From contig PLAY01000125.1 of NCBI GenBank assembly GCA_003134375.1, forward strand, positions 1 to 37,172: a stretch of 37,172 nt of DNA. Direction: 5' to 3'. A program made the position numbers and the translations under genes. The notes under the pieces are model-generated. The model saw only the letters and a list, made by a program, of their open reading frames with translations. It did no database searches and was not told where the DNA came from. Numbering within the stretch: position 1 is the first letter of the stretch; each line of letters begins with the position of its first letter. Origin of the DNA: Limisphaerales bacterium (GTDB taxonomy: Bacteria; Verrucomicrobiota; Verrucomicrobiia; Limisphaerales; UBA11358). This document shows positions 1 to 8,004 of the stretch, in pieces.

Positions 1-1
1 A

Positions 2-769
2 CTCAGAAACGGCGGGCTTTTGCTAACGCTTCATTTGGATGATGGAGAAGAATTATTGTTCATTCTGGATACAGGGGCATCGGTCACCGTTTTGGACAAA
101 TCCTTGGAATCAAAGTTGGGAAGATGTTTCTGGACGCACAGGCTTTGGCATGAATGGTATGGCGTGAAAGTCGTGAAATTGTTCAGAGCCCCAAAACTTT
201 ACCTGGGCAACACTCAATTGCCGACTGGCTGTTGGATTCATACGGCGGATTTGAGCATTATGTCGAGTGAAAGGAACCGGATATTACACACTAATCGTCA
301 GATCATGGGAGTTCTGGGCATGGATTGCCTGAAGTACTACTGTATTCAACTGGATTTTGCAGCTGACAAAATGTGCTTTCTTGATCCCGAACATTCAAAC
401 CAGCAGGATTGGGGCAAGGCATTCCCTCTGACGGCCTTTAACAGCGGATGTTTTTCAGTTCGTGAGAATCTTACAGGCGTAAAAGGTCCGGGCTCACTGA
501 TTGACGCCGGCTGTAATTTCGACGGTTGGTTGACGCCAAAGCTGTTCCAGCAGTGGACAAATCAAATGAAACTGCCGGCGAGTGGTGAAGCGCGTTATCC
601 AAATGGTATGTTGGGTGGAGATACTTATCCTGATATTTATTTGAATGGTGACGGCAAATATAATGGGATTGGCCTGCGCTTCCTGGCGCGACATCTCGTC
701 ACCTTTGATTTTCCGAAACGGACGATGTATCTCAAACGCACGAGCATTGGGCCTCTCACACCAAATTGA
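2..769 (+). CDS. Retropepsin-like aspartyl protease family protein, 5' end outside window
   Basis: The reading frame is open to the left edge of the window, and the residues before the first possible start (TTG at 20) align with the next gene, so the true start is off the left edge. The visible part holds the aspartic-protease motif FILDTGAS and the typical GVLGMDCLKYYCIQLDF stretch that follows the first lobe. The second-lobe motif is LIDAG, where Asp-Thr/Ser-Gly would be expected, so the second site is degenerate. It is a tandem paralogue of the next gene: both end near KR-x-MYLK. Its stop (767-769) is 29 nt before the likely start of that gene, suggesting an operon. Substrate unknown; a non-proteolytic role is possible. 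Confidence 0.75.
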   Translation, partial: LRNGGLLLTLHLDDGEELLFILDTGASVTVLDKSLESKLGRCFWTHRLWHEWYGVKVVKLFRAPKLYLGNTQLPTGCWIHTADLSIMSSERNRILHTNRQIMGVLGMDCLKYYCIQLDFAADKMCFLDPEHSNQQDWGKAFPLTAFNSGCFSVRENLTGVKGPGSLIDAGCNFDGWLTPKLFQQWTNQMKLPASGEARYPNGMLGGDTYPDIYLNGDGKYNGIGLRFLARHLVTFDFPKRTMYLKRTSIGPLTPN

Positions 770-798
770 AATGCTCTCACATTCACGCCACTGAATCC

Positions 799-1998
799 AT
801 GAAATGTATTCGCGTCATTGTTGCCTCCGCTGGCCTCATGGTTTTGTGTTCCTGCGCAACGCAGGATTCAACGCGGATAAGTCTTCCCACGGACGTGTCT
901 CTTGGTGGAAAGGTTACCCGCGGTGATAATCTTTATTTGACACTTGATCTGGAAGGTGGAGAACAATTGTTGTTCATGGTGGATACAGGATGTCCCCAAA
1001 CGATTTTGGACAAATCTTTGGAACCGAAGCTCGGGGCACGCCTGGGGAGAAAAACAATTCTTTACGGACTTTATGGAAAATCAATGACCAGGGCATATGC
1101 TGCGCCCCGCCTCTACCTGGGCAATGCGCAGTTACTAACCGGCAGGCGCGTTTTCACGGATAATTTGAGGGAGCGCAAAATAATAGGTCCTGCGGTGGCG
1201 GGAATTTTGGGCATGGACTGCCTGCGACATTATTGCATCCAACTGGATTTTACTGCCATGAGAATGCGTTTCCTCGATCCTGACCATCCTGGAGACGAGG
1301 ATTTGGGTAAGGCATATCCACTCACCATATTTTTTAACTGCGTTTTTACTTGTACGGATCTTTCTGGAACGGGAAGCGTGTGGTTTCGCATTGATTCGGG
1401 CTTTATTGGCGGCATGGATTTTATCCTGAAGACAAGACCGTTCCAACGAGAATTGAACAAACAGACCCCCATGTTGTTATCGGAATCCGAAACAGCGACA
1501 GGCCGGTTGGAAAGGTTGGCCTTGTTTGCAAAAGTGTCGTTTGGTGGCGTGCCCTATACCAATCTGGTGTTTATGGTAAAGAAAGGGATAGCCAGGCCAG
1601 CCAACAACAACTGTGTTGGCTTGGGTTTTCTGAGTCGAAATCTGGTCACGTTTAATTTTCCAAAACGAATAATGTACCTGAAACCTGTCACTACTCCGCT
1701 TTTTGCTCAAGGTGGTTTGATCATGTTCAAGGCGACAGAATTCTTAATGAGTTTGGAAAAGAAGGGACAACTGCCTGGTTGGTTGAAGGGAGATACGGGT
1801 ATATTCAGGTGGCCCAATGGCATGGATTTTGATGGGAAATATCCGGTTTCCCGAACAATCGATGGTCAAAAACATGGCGACGCCTCCGGTTACCATTATA
1901 TCGTTGTCCAGTCATCCCCAGATAGCGTTTGGAAATTACAAAGAGCATGGAAAACTGACGCCAGCGGGCGCCTCATTGAGGAGTATTCCGTTCAGTAA
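799..1998 (+). CDS. Lipoprotein with retropepsin-like aspartyl protease domain
   Basis: The frame is open from a TTG at 766, but the ATG at 799 is chosen because it begins a lipoprotein signal peptide: MKCIRV, a hydrophobic stretch and LCSC as lipobox (Cys19 in this numbering). Two catalytic-type motifs are visible, VDTG (Asp62) and IDSG (Asp199), as expected for a two-lobed retropepsin-like fold, with GILGMDCLRHYCIQLDF between them. Compared with its upstream tandem copy it has about 90 extra C-terminal residues of no recognised family, rich in Gly/Trp/Tyr. Both motifs look intact, unlike the neighbour's second motif. It is probably anchored to a membrane facing the periplasm. Function beyond the family is unknown. 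Confidence 0.8.
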   Translation: MKCIRVIVASAGLMVLCSCATQDSTRISLPTDVSLGGKVTRGDNLYLTLDLEGGEQLLFMVDTGCPQTILDKSLEPKLGARLGRKTILYGLYGKSMTRAYAAPRLYLGNAQLLTGRRVFTDNLRERKIIGPAVAGILGMDCLRHYCIQLDFTAMRMRFLDPDHPGDEDLGKAYPLTIFFNCVFTCTDLSGTGSVWFRIDSGFIGGMDFILKTRPFQRELNKQTPMLLSESETATGRLERLALFAKVSFGGVPYTNLVFMVKKGIARPANNNCVGLGFLSRNLVTFNFPKRIMYLKPVTTPLFAQGGLIMFKATEFLMSLEKKGQLPGWLKGDTGIFRWPNGMDFDGKYPVSRTIDGQKHGDASGYHYIVVQSSPDSVWKLQRAWKTDASGRLIEEYSVQ

Positions 1999-2004
1999 GA
2001 TTTT

Positions 2005-2079
2005 TCACCCGCGATAATTTTTCATCAAGCGCAGCATTTCCTTGACTGCCTTTTCCAGCCCAACGCTCACCGCCCGGCT
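2005..2079 (-). pseudogene. Remnant of a second pdxJ 3' end (about 24 codons)
   Basis: Read on the minus strand, these bases encode RAVSVGLEKAVKEMLRLMK then NYRG and a TGA stop. The intact pdxJ just to the right ends RAVGVGLEKAVREMLALMQ then GYRG. Eighteen of 23 residues match, and the bases are clearly diverged, so this is not a recent duplication. Homology stops at about 2079, five bases before the GTAG foot of the REP pair at 2085. No other part of a second pdxJ is visible. Confidence 0.8.
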
Positions 2080-2084
2080 TGAAC

Positions 2085-2220
2085 GTAGCGCAGACATTCG
2101 TGTCTGCGGGTTCAAGGGACATTCTTGTCCCGTGTCCTTGTTTGATCGTGAGCGACCATCTGCGCTTGAACTGGCGACTGGAAAGTCGCCAGAACTCGCA
2201 GACAGGAATGTCTGCGCTAC
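2085..2220. repeat. REP pair (BIME-like), GTAG feet, overlapping the pdxJ stop
   Basis: The ends are perfect 15-bp inverted repeats, GTAGCGCAGACATTC at 2085-2099 and its complement at 2206-2220. Each end is GTAG followed by a hairpin (CGCAGAC / GTCTGCG), the layout of REP sequences. Two further hairpins lie inside: GGGACATTCTTGTCCC, and TGGCGACT paired with AGTCGCCA. The right-hand foot supplies the TAG stop of pdxJ (2217-2219). Confidence 0.85.
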
Positions 2221-3017
2221 ATTGTTCCGCGATAACCTTGCATCAACGCCAGCATCTCGCGCACGGCCTTTTCCAGCCCCACGCCCACCGCACGGCTGAT
2301 GATGCTGTGGCCGATGTTTAATTCCACCAGATGCGGCACGCGATGCAGCGCGGACAGGTTCGCGTAATTCAATCCGTGTCCGGCATTCACCTTCAAGCCG
2401 AGCGCGTGCGCCTGTTTCGCGCCGGAAATCAAGCGCTCCAATTCAGTCGAGGGTCGAGAGCCGAGAGTCGAGGGCACGGCGTCCGGCTCTCGACCCTCGT
2501 CCTTCGACTCTCGACCAACCTGAAATTCCTCCGCAAACGCGCCAGTGTGTAATTCAATGAACTGGCTGCCGGTGCGCGCGGCAGCTTCAATCTGCTTTTC
2601 ATCCGGCGTGATGAACAGGCTTACCTCGATGCCCGCGTCGTTCATTTTCTTGCGCGTGTCGGCAATGGCTTTTTCATTCGCCACCACGTCCAGCCCGCCT
2701 TCGGTGGTCACTTCCAGCCGCCGTTCGGGCACGATGCAGACGATGTCCGGTTTCAATCTCAGCGCGATGGCGATGATTTCCGTCGCGATGGCCATTTCCA
2801 GGTTCAGCCGTGTCTTGACAATCTCGCGCAATTTCCAAACGTCGCGGTCCTGGATGTGGCGACGGTCCTCGCGCAGGTGCGCGGTGATGCCGTGTGCGCC
2901 GGCAGCTTCGCAAATCAGAGCGGCCTCGACGGGATCCGGCTCGCCGAATCCGCGTCCGCGATAGCGCGCCTCGCGGAGCGTCGCGACATGGTCAATATTG
3001 ACGCCGAGTTTGAGCAT
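2217..3017 (-). CDS. pdxJ: Pyridoxine 5'-phosphate synthase
   Basis: PdxJ condenses 1-deoxyxylulose 5-phosphate with 3-amino-2-oxopropyl phosphate in the DXP-dependent route to vitamin B6, in the cytoplasm. The start at 3017 gives MLKLGVNIDHVATLREAR, the usual beginning; the frame extends further upstream but is not PdxJ-like there. Family motifs follow: GITAHLREDRRHIQD, LNLEMA, PERRLEVTTEGGLDV, IELHTG, VNAGHGLNY and ELNIGHSII. Residues about 167-191 (RESKDEGREP to SRPST) have no counterpart in E. coli PdxJ and are encoded by a repeat that also occurs in pstB. The C-terminus GTM and the stop come from the adjoining REP foot. The start lies 1 nt after the stop of the upstream gene. The residues expected to be needed for catalysis appear intact. 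Confidence 0.96.
   Translation of the reverse strand: MLKLGVNIDHVATLREARYRGRGFGEPDPVEAALICEAAGAHGITAHLREDRRHIQDRDVWKLREIVKTRLNLEMAIATEIIAIALRLKPDIVCIVPERRLEVTTEGGLDVVANEKAIADTRKKMNDAGIEVSLFITPDEKQIEAAARTGSQFIELHTGAFAEEFQVGRESKDEGREPDAVPSTLGSRPSTELERLISGAKQAHALGLKVNAGHGLNYANLSALHRVPHLVELNIGHSIISRAVGVGLEKAVREMLALMQGYRGTM
2446..2517 (-). repeat. In-frame insertion element in pdxJ (family A, shared with pstB)
   Basis: An approximately 72-bp element built of GTCGAG/CTCGAC-type words, with partly complementary halves (for example GGTCGAGAGCC against GGCTCTCGACC). It encodes residues about 167-191 of PdxJ. The same sequence, same orientation and same reading frame recur inside pstB at 28123-28197. 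Both copies encode RESKDE-(G/S)-REP, a short spacer, then STL-x-x-RPST. Confidence 0.9.
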
Positions 3018-3018
3018 A

Positions 3019-4557
3019 TCATTCAGCCGACAGGGGCAAACGCAAGTCACATCCCGGAAAATTCGTCGCCTCAAGCCAGTTCGCCAGCGCGACAAGTTCA
3101 ACCGCGGTCAAACCACCCGGCGCTTTGCGCGTGAACGTCAATTCATTCGGTGCGGTTCGCGTAACTTCGGTCACTGTATTGCCCAACGTCGGGCCGACGC
3201 GGTTCAGCCACTTGGCGGCGGCGGATTGCGCGTCGAGCTGTTTGTGCTGCGTGAGCATAAGCCCTAGTTGAGTTAATAGCGGCAATTGTTGCAAACGCTC
3301 GGCGGTGATTTCCCAGTGGTAATAAACCAGATTGGACCGGGCAAGCTGCATGAACAGTTCCGGCGGCAGCGGTTCGGTTGTTGGCGCGTTTGGGAAAACC
3401 CCAGCCAGCAAAAAGTCACCCGCCGGTTCATGCAATACCGTCATATTTGGCTCAATGAGCAACATGCCGTGCAAGGAAATCTGGTTGTTGGTCATTCCCA
3501 TCGTGAGCGGCATCATGAAATGGCTCTGCCAGTTGGTGCTGGCGGACAACTTTTGGTTGAGTTGCACGAGCGCGTTGGACGCGTCCGGAACCGGCACGGC
3601 GGCGAAAGTCTGGAGCGGGAACCCCGCCAACGCCCAGATGAACATCTGGTTCGGCACCGGCGAGATTTCGTATGGTTGCGCCCACTTTTGTTTTTCCAGC
3701 CACGGCGCGATGCCGCGCACGGCGGTGAAACTGACGATCGGCTCGTGAATGGTGTTCGTCGGCATCCGCCATTTTTCCAGTGTCATCGCCAGCGGCTGCG
3801 GGAAAATCAGCTTGCCCTCCACACGCAAATTGCCATCGCGTCCGACGGCCTGCCATCGCGTCTCCGGCAAATCAACTGCGCTCAACGCTGGCCACCAACG
3901 CGCCAAACGCGGCCAATCCAAATCCGCGGTCAACCAATCATTTTTCTCCTCTGGCGCCGGGCGTTTTTCGGCCAAAATCCGCCGGACCAGTTCGTCGTTC
4001 AACGGAAGTTTGTCCTGACCCCAGCCGAAGACAGCCCAATCGCCAACTCGGACGAAACGAATCAAATTGGGGGGAAGATGTTTTTTCAACTCCCAGCCGT
4101 TCGGAATTTTTTTCACGGACATCACCGTCCACGCTTCGAGAACATTTCCCAAATGGGTCTGCCAAAGCTGCGCGCGGCCGGCATTCAACCGGATCGCCAG
4201 CGCAAATTCCGGCGCCCCGTTCGTCGCGTCGCGAATTTGCAAAAACCATTCCGCGCCCAACAAATCGTCGAGCAACGGCCGAAGCTGCCCGGCCCCGTCG
4301 CCCGTGCCGGAAAGTATTTTTTGTTTGAGCCAGTTATAAGGCGCGCGGGAAAGTTTGTTCAGCGTTTGTTCGCGAAGCGCCTGCGCCTCGGGTGAACACC
4401 AGAGATTGGTGAACGCAACGGCATTGGTGTCGGCAGAAATCTGTTTGGCGCCCGCGAAATGAACCCGCGCCATCAAGTCCGGCGCTGGTGGCGACGCTTG
4501 AGCCACCACCGCAGCCATCATTGCCGCACAAAACAAAAATGTTAAAAACTTGTTCAT
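3019..4557 (-). CDS. Secreted protein of unknown function
   Basis: A 512-residue protein that I do not recognise. The ATG at 4557 is preferred because it starts a clear signal peptide (MNKFLTFLFCAAMMAAVVAQA, cleavage probably after AQA); the frame runs 10 codons further upstream. The mature part has no evident membrane segments, is rich in Trp, Leu and Pro, and contains several lipoprotein-like beta-strand stretches but no catalytic motif I can name. Its stop is 1 nt before the pdxJ start on the same strand, so the two are probably co-transcribed. The combination is unlikely to be a B6-pathway clue in itself. Confidence 0.75.
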   Translation of the reverse strand: MNKFLTFLFCAAMMAAVVAQASPPAPDLMARVHFAGAKQISADTNAVAFTNLWCSPEAQALREQTLNKLSRAPYNWLKQKILSGTGDGAGQLRPLLDDLLGAEWFLQIRDATNGAPEFALAIRLNAGRAQLWQTHLGNVLEAWTVMSVKKIPNGWELKKHLPPNLIRFVRVGDWAVFGWGQDKLPLNDELVRRILAEKRPAPEEKNDWLTADLDWPRLARWWPALSAVDLPETRWQAVGRDGNLRVEGKLIFPQPLAMTLEKWRMPTNTIHEPIVSFTAVRGIAPWLEKQKWAQPYEISPVPNQMFIWALAGFPLQTFAAVPVPDASNALVQLNQKLSASTNWQSHFMMPLTMGMTNNQISLHGMLLIEPNMTVLHEPAGDFLLAGVFPNAPTTEPLPPELFMQLARSNLVYYHWEITAERLQQLPLLTQLGLMLTQHKQLDAQSAAAKWLNRVGPTLGNTVTEVTRTAPNELTFTRKAPGGLTAVELVALANWLEATNFPGCDLRLPLSAE

Positions 4558-4610
4558 CGAAGCGTCTTTCTGTGCCAAATGTGCCACTCCTTGGCAAATC
4601 CAATCATGCT

Positions 4611-4688
4611 GGAGCGCGGACGGCCTGTCCGCGAACCGTTGGAGTTCAAGCTTCAGCTTGTTCCCACAGGGCCGGTTGTTCGCGCTCC
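4611..4688. repeat. REP-like pair with GGAG feet
   Basis: The left end is GGAG followed by the hairpin CGCGGAC-GGCCT-GTCCGCG. The right end, read on the other strand, is GGAGCGCGAACAACCGG. The two ends are imperfect inverted repeats. It lies in the roughly 180-bp gap between two divergent genes (starts at 4557 and 4741). I see no clear promoter in the rest of that gap. Confidence 0.7.
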
Positions 4689-4740
4689 CACGCGCAATAT
4701 TTCTGATTGCCCTGAGCGCTGAATCCGGTTTTGATTCGCC

Positions 4741-5199
4741 GTGCTCAAACTCCGCCCGTTCTTCAAATACTGGCTGCCGGTGTTGATTTGGATGGCGCTG
4801 ATTTTTTCAGCGTCGAGTGATTCCCATTCCTACGAACATTCCTCGCGCTTCGTTGAACCGTTTTTGCATTGGCTGTTTCCGCAAATGCCGGAAGCGCAGG
4901 TGAAAGAAATTCATCTCGTGATCCGCAAGTGCGGACATCTGACCGAATACGCCGTGCTCGCGCTGCTGCTCTGGCGCGCGGTGCGCCGACCAGTGAAAAA
5001 TGATCCCCGTCCCTGGATTTGGCCGGAAGCCGGCCTCGCGCTCGCCATCGTTTTTCTTTACGCCGCCAGCGATGAATTCCACCAAATCTTCGTGCCGACG
5101 CGCACGGCGCAGGTGTCTGACGTGCTCATTGACACCGCCGGTGGCGCGGCAAGTTTGCTCGCGCTTTGGATTATTGGCCGCTGGCAAAAACACTGGTAA
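4741..5199 (+). CDS. VanZ-like membrane protein
   Basis: A 152-residue protein with about four hydrophobic segments (around residues 8-26, 66-80, 95-112 and 130-146) and the VanZ-family signature KCGHLTEYAVLALLLWRA followed by ASDEFHQIFVPTRTAQVSDV and LIDTAGG. VanZ itself confers low-level teicoplanin resistance; most chromosomal relatives have no known role, and none should be assumed here. The start is a GTG at 4741. The comEC remnant begins 9 nt after its stop, so they were probably one transcript. Confidence 0.85.
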   Translation: MLKLRPFFKYWLPVLIWMALIFSASSDSHSYEHSSRFVEPFLHWLFPQMPEAQVKEIHLVIRKCGHLTEYAVLALLLWRAVRRPVKNDPRPWIWPEAGLALAIVFLYAASDEFHQIFVPTRTAQVSDVLIDTAGGAASLLALWIIGRWQKHW

Positions 5200-5208
5200 G
5201 AACCCGCC

Positions 5209-6090
5209 ATGAAACGTCCGTTCGTCGCCGTCGTTTCCTGTTACGCCATCGGCCTGTTGCTGGCCGGAATTTTTCGACCGCCGCTGGTCGCGCTTTTTGG
5301 AACCGCCTTTGTCGTTCTCGTCCTCGCCTGCCGCGCCGACTTGTCTCGGCGAAGCAATGCGAAGACGGAAGCGGCGCGAAGGCGGGTCCTCGTCCTCGAA
5401 AAATTCAGGCCTTGGTTGATCTGGCCGCTGCTGGCGCTCGTGGGCTGGACCAATCTGGCCAGCCGAACGGCCATGGTTTCACCCAACGACTTGCGCGCGC
5501 TGCTCGGCGATACCAACGCCATCGTGACGGTGCGCGGGACTTTGACCGAAACCCCGCACTGGCGCATCACCGAACGCGACGGCCAGCAAACCGAACGCTC
5601 GGTCGCACAAGTCCAGGTCACGGCGTTGTGCCGCGACGCAAACTGGCGACCGGCGACCGGTTCAATTATCGTGACGACGCCCGGCACGCTCGCCGCCAGT
5701 TTTTTCGCCGGACAACCGGTTGAAGTCACCGGCGTCATCAGCCGGCCGGCGTCGCCTTTGGCCGAGGGACTTTTTGATTACCGTGATTACCTCCAAACGC
5801 GCGGAATTTTTTACCAGCTCAAAACCAGTTCCACGAACGACTGGCAACTTGGCGCGACGCCGCTGATCAAACCACCGCTGACCGACCGTTTTTTGAACTG
5901 GTCGCAACGCACGCTGGCGCTCGGTTTGCCGGGGGAAGACCAGCCGCTGCGTTTGCTTTGGGCGATGACGCTCGGCTGGCGAACCGCCTTGACGGCTGAT
6001 ATTAACTTTTGTTTTTTGCATTGGCTGTCTCATCTACATTGCATATCCGAGTTTTCGGGAAGCTACTTCTTCTACCGTGAATTTGCATGA
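5209..6090 (+). pseudogene. comEC: comEC, 5' fragment (truncated)
   Basis: ComEC is the inner-membrane channel that takes single-stranded DNA into competent cells. This fragment has the N-terminal membrane segments and the OB-like DUF4131 region (about residues 80-215, with VTVRGTLTETPHWR and PVEVTGVISRPASPLAEGLFDYRDYL). It runs into the start of the competence domain, LLWAMTLGWRTALTAD. After that Asp, ending at base 6000, family resemblance stops. Instead of the expected strand leading to the HIFAISGLH-type motif, the frame enters unrelated AT-rich sequence and stops at 6090. The 3' part of the gene resumes near 6345. Confidence 0.85.
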
Positions 6091-6348
6091 AAAACAATGG
6101 GAAGACATCTGGCGAAGTCTTGCTATGCGTTTGCCAATTGTTCTCCCTCTTATCTGGTTGGCCATTTACGCCGGAAGAAATTATATGTTGTCCATACGGC
6201 TTGAAGAGGATTACGCATACAAAGAGGCTGTTTCAAAGTCATTCTCTGGTTATAAAAGGGAAATGGAGAAATTGGCAAGCGCCCAAGCCGCAGGCCCTGA
6301 AAATCCGGTCACGATTTTATGCGTCAATGTCCTGAAGGCGATTACTGT
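6001..6348 (+). other. Foreign gene fragment replacing the comEC core
   Basis: This stretch of roughly 345 bp is much more AT-rich than its surroundings and lies exactly where ComEC homology is lost. In one frame (from 6002, no start needed) it reads as part of another protein: a hydrophobic stretch, then HEKQWEDIWRSLAMRLPIV, a second hydrophobic stretch, then SIRLEEDYAYKEAVSKSF and GYKREMEKLA, and finally NPVTILCVNVLKAI. From memory this resembles an uncharacterised family with two membrane segments and a conserved Tyr-Ala-x-Lys-Glu region, but neither its beginning nor its end is here. It is therefore an internal gene fragment, not a functional gene. The exact right junction lies between about 6330 and 6350. 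Confidence 0.65.
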
Positions 6349-7557
6349 GCGCTCTCGTTCGCGGCCTGGGTTGGCTCGATTCCGCTGGCGGCAAAGTATT
6401 TTCACCTGTTCAGCCCCGTTTCAACGGCGGCGAACATCATCGCCGTGCCGCTGGGCACGCTCGCGCTGATGAGCAATCTGGGCAGCCTCGTCTGTGGCGC
6501 GTGGTTCCCGTGGGTGACGGAATTGTTCAATCACAGCGCATGGTTTTTCATGTCGGCGATGACGGCGGTGAGCGAATTCGCGACAAAAATTCCCGGCGCA
6601 TTTTTCTACGTGCCCGCGCCATCCTGGCTGGAAATCGGCATTTACTACGCCATCCTCGTCGGTGCCTTGAGCGGCTGGCTGTTTGCGCCCAAACAAAGAA
6701 TTTGGAGCGCGACCGCTCTGGTTCTCATCGTCGCCGGTTTTGCCTGGCACTGGCAAGCGACACGCGGCGAAACCAGATTGACCGTCCTTCCGCTCAATGG
6801 CAGTCACGCGGTTTTCGTGGATGCCGCCGGACGAAAAAACGACTGGCTCGTGAATTGTGGCAACGAAAGCGCCGTGAACTTCACCCTCAAACCGTTTCTC
6901 CGCGCGCAAGGTGTGAACCGCGTTCAAAGACTCGTGCTGACGCATGGTGATTTGCGAAGCAGCGGCGGCGCGGAATTGCTCAACAAACTTTTCGGGGTCG
7001 GTGAAATTTATACCAGCCCGGCGCGTTTTCGCTCGATGGCGTATCGCGAAATAATTGCGGAATTCGAAAAGCAACCCCGGCGGCACCGAATCATCAATCG
7101 CGGTGGCGCCGCCGGTTGCTGGCAGGTTTTCGCTCCCGACGCCACGGACAATTTTGAGCGCGCTGACGACGCAGCGCTGGTGCTGTTGGGAAATTTTTAC
7201 GGCACGCGCGTCCTCCTGCTGTCCGATTTGGGTCGCGAAGGACAAAACGTCCTGCTCTCACGCACGAACAAACTGCGCGCGGACATTGTGATTGCCGGTT
7301 TGCCCGACGAAGGCGAACCGCTTTGCGATGCGTTGCTCGATGCCGCACAGCCAAAAGTCATTGTCATTGCCGATTCAGAATTTCCGGCAACCCGCCGGGC
7401 CGGCCCCAAACTGCGCGCCCGACTGGAGCAACGGGGGATTCTGGTCATTTACACGCGCACGGCGGGCGCGGTGACAATTTTGTCGCGGCCGGACGGTTGG
7501 GAATTGCGCACGATGGACGGGCAAAAAAATTCATATCGAACCGCGACCGGGAATTGA
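6319..7557 (+). pseudogene. comEC: comEC, 3' fragment (end of competence domain plus metallo-beta-lactamase-like domain)
   Basis: From about base 6348 the frame reads ALSFAAWVGSIPLAAKYFHL then FSPVSTAANIIAVPLGTLAL, the standard end of the ComEC competence domain. More membrane helices follow, and from about 6770 a C-terminal domain of the metallo-beta-lactamase fold (LTVLPLNGSHAVFVDAAG). The metal-binding motif is degenerate: LVLTHGDLRSSGG stands where HxHxDH is usual. The fragment could only be translated from a fortuitous start at 6319 inside the foreign insert. The segments that form the DNA channel core are absent, so DNA uptake through this protein is not expected. The stop is 9 nt from the convergent folB stop. 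Confidence 0.85.
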
Positions 7558-7566
7558 GCCGGATCA

Positions 7567-7962
7567 CTACCACCGTTGCCACCACCACAATGGCCGGTTA
7601 GGGCTTTCGGGCAAAGGCCGCTGCTTCGTGAGGCTTACGGAAACATAACGGGCCTCTGGAATCGAAAATTTTTTCACTTCGATCGTCACGCTTTCGGGGC
7701 GGAATTCCGATAAAATTTTGCCGGCAATGTCCGTGGCCACGGATTCGATCAGCCTCCAGTTTCGCGTTTCGCCAAGTTTCAACAGTCGTTGGCTGACCTC
7801 ATAATAATCTATTGTCCGCCCGATGCGACCACTCACGGCCGCTGATGAAAAATCGAACTTGATGTCCAGCGTCAGCAACAAGCGTTGCGGCTTGGCGCGT
7901 TCCTCTTCAGAAATGCCAACCCGATAAAAAACTTCCAGGTCCACGATGGTGATAAAAGACAT
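7567..7962 (-). CDS. folB: Dihydroneopterin aldolase
   Basis: FolB cleaves 7,8-dihydroneopterin to 6-hydroxymethyl-dihydropterin and glycolaldehyde in folate synthesis, as a cytoplasmic octamer. The 131-residue protein begins MSFITIVDLEVFYRVGISEEE and has the family features RLLLTLDIKFD, TIDYYEV, LIESVATDIA and VTIEVKKFSIPEARYVSVSL. The conserved active-site Glu (in LIESVA) and Lys (in VEVKK-type strand) positions are filled. The C-terminus is unusually Trp-rich (RPLWWWQRW). It starts 42 nt after the HAD-Nudix gene on the same strand, so the two are probably co-transcribed. Confidence 0.93.
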   Translation of the reverse strand: MSFITIVDLEVFYRVGISEEERAKPQRLLLTLDIKFDFSSAAVSGRIGRTIDYYEVSQRLLKLGETRNWRLIESVATDIAGKILSEFRPESVTIEVKKFSIPEARYVSVSLTKQRPLPESPNRPLWWWQRW

Positions 7963-8004
7963 GACGATGCTTCTGAATTATTTTGCGTCTGCGACTCAGC
8001 GTTT

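Noticed and set aside
6077-6469. 130-codon frame as a real gene
   Set aside because: Its first 90 codons are an internal fragment of another family and the rest is out-of-frame comEC, so it is a chimera.
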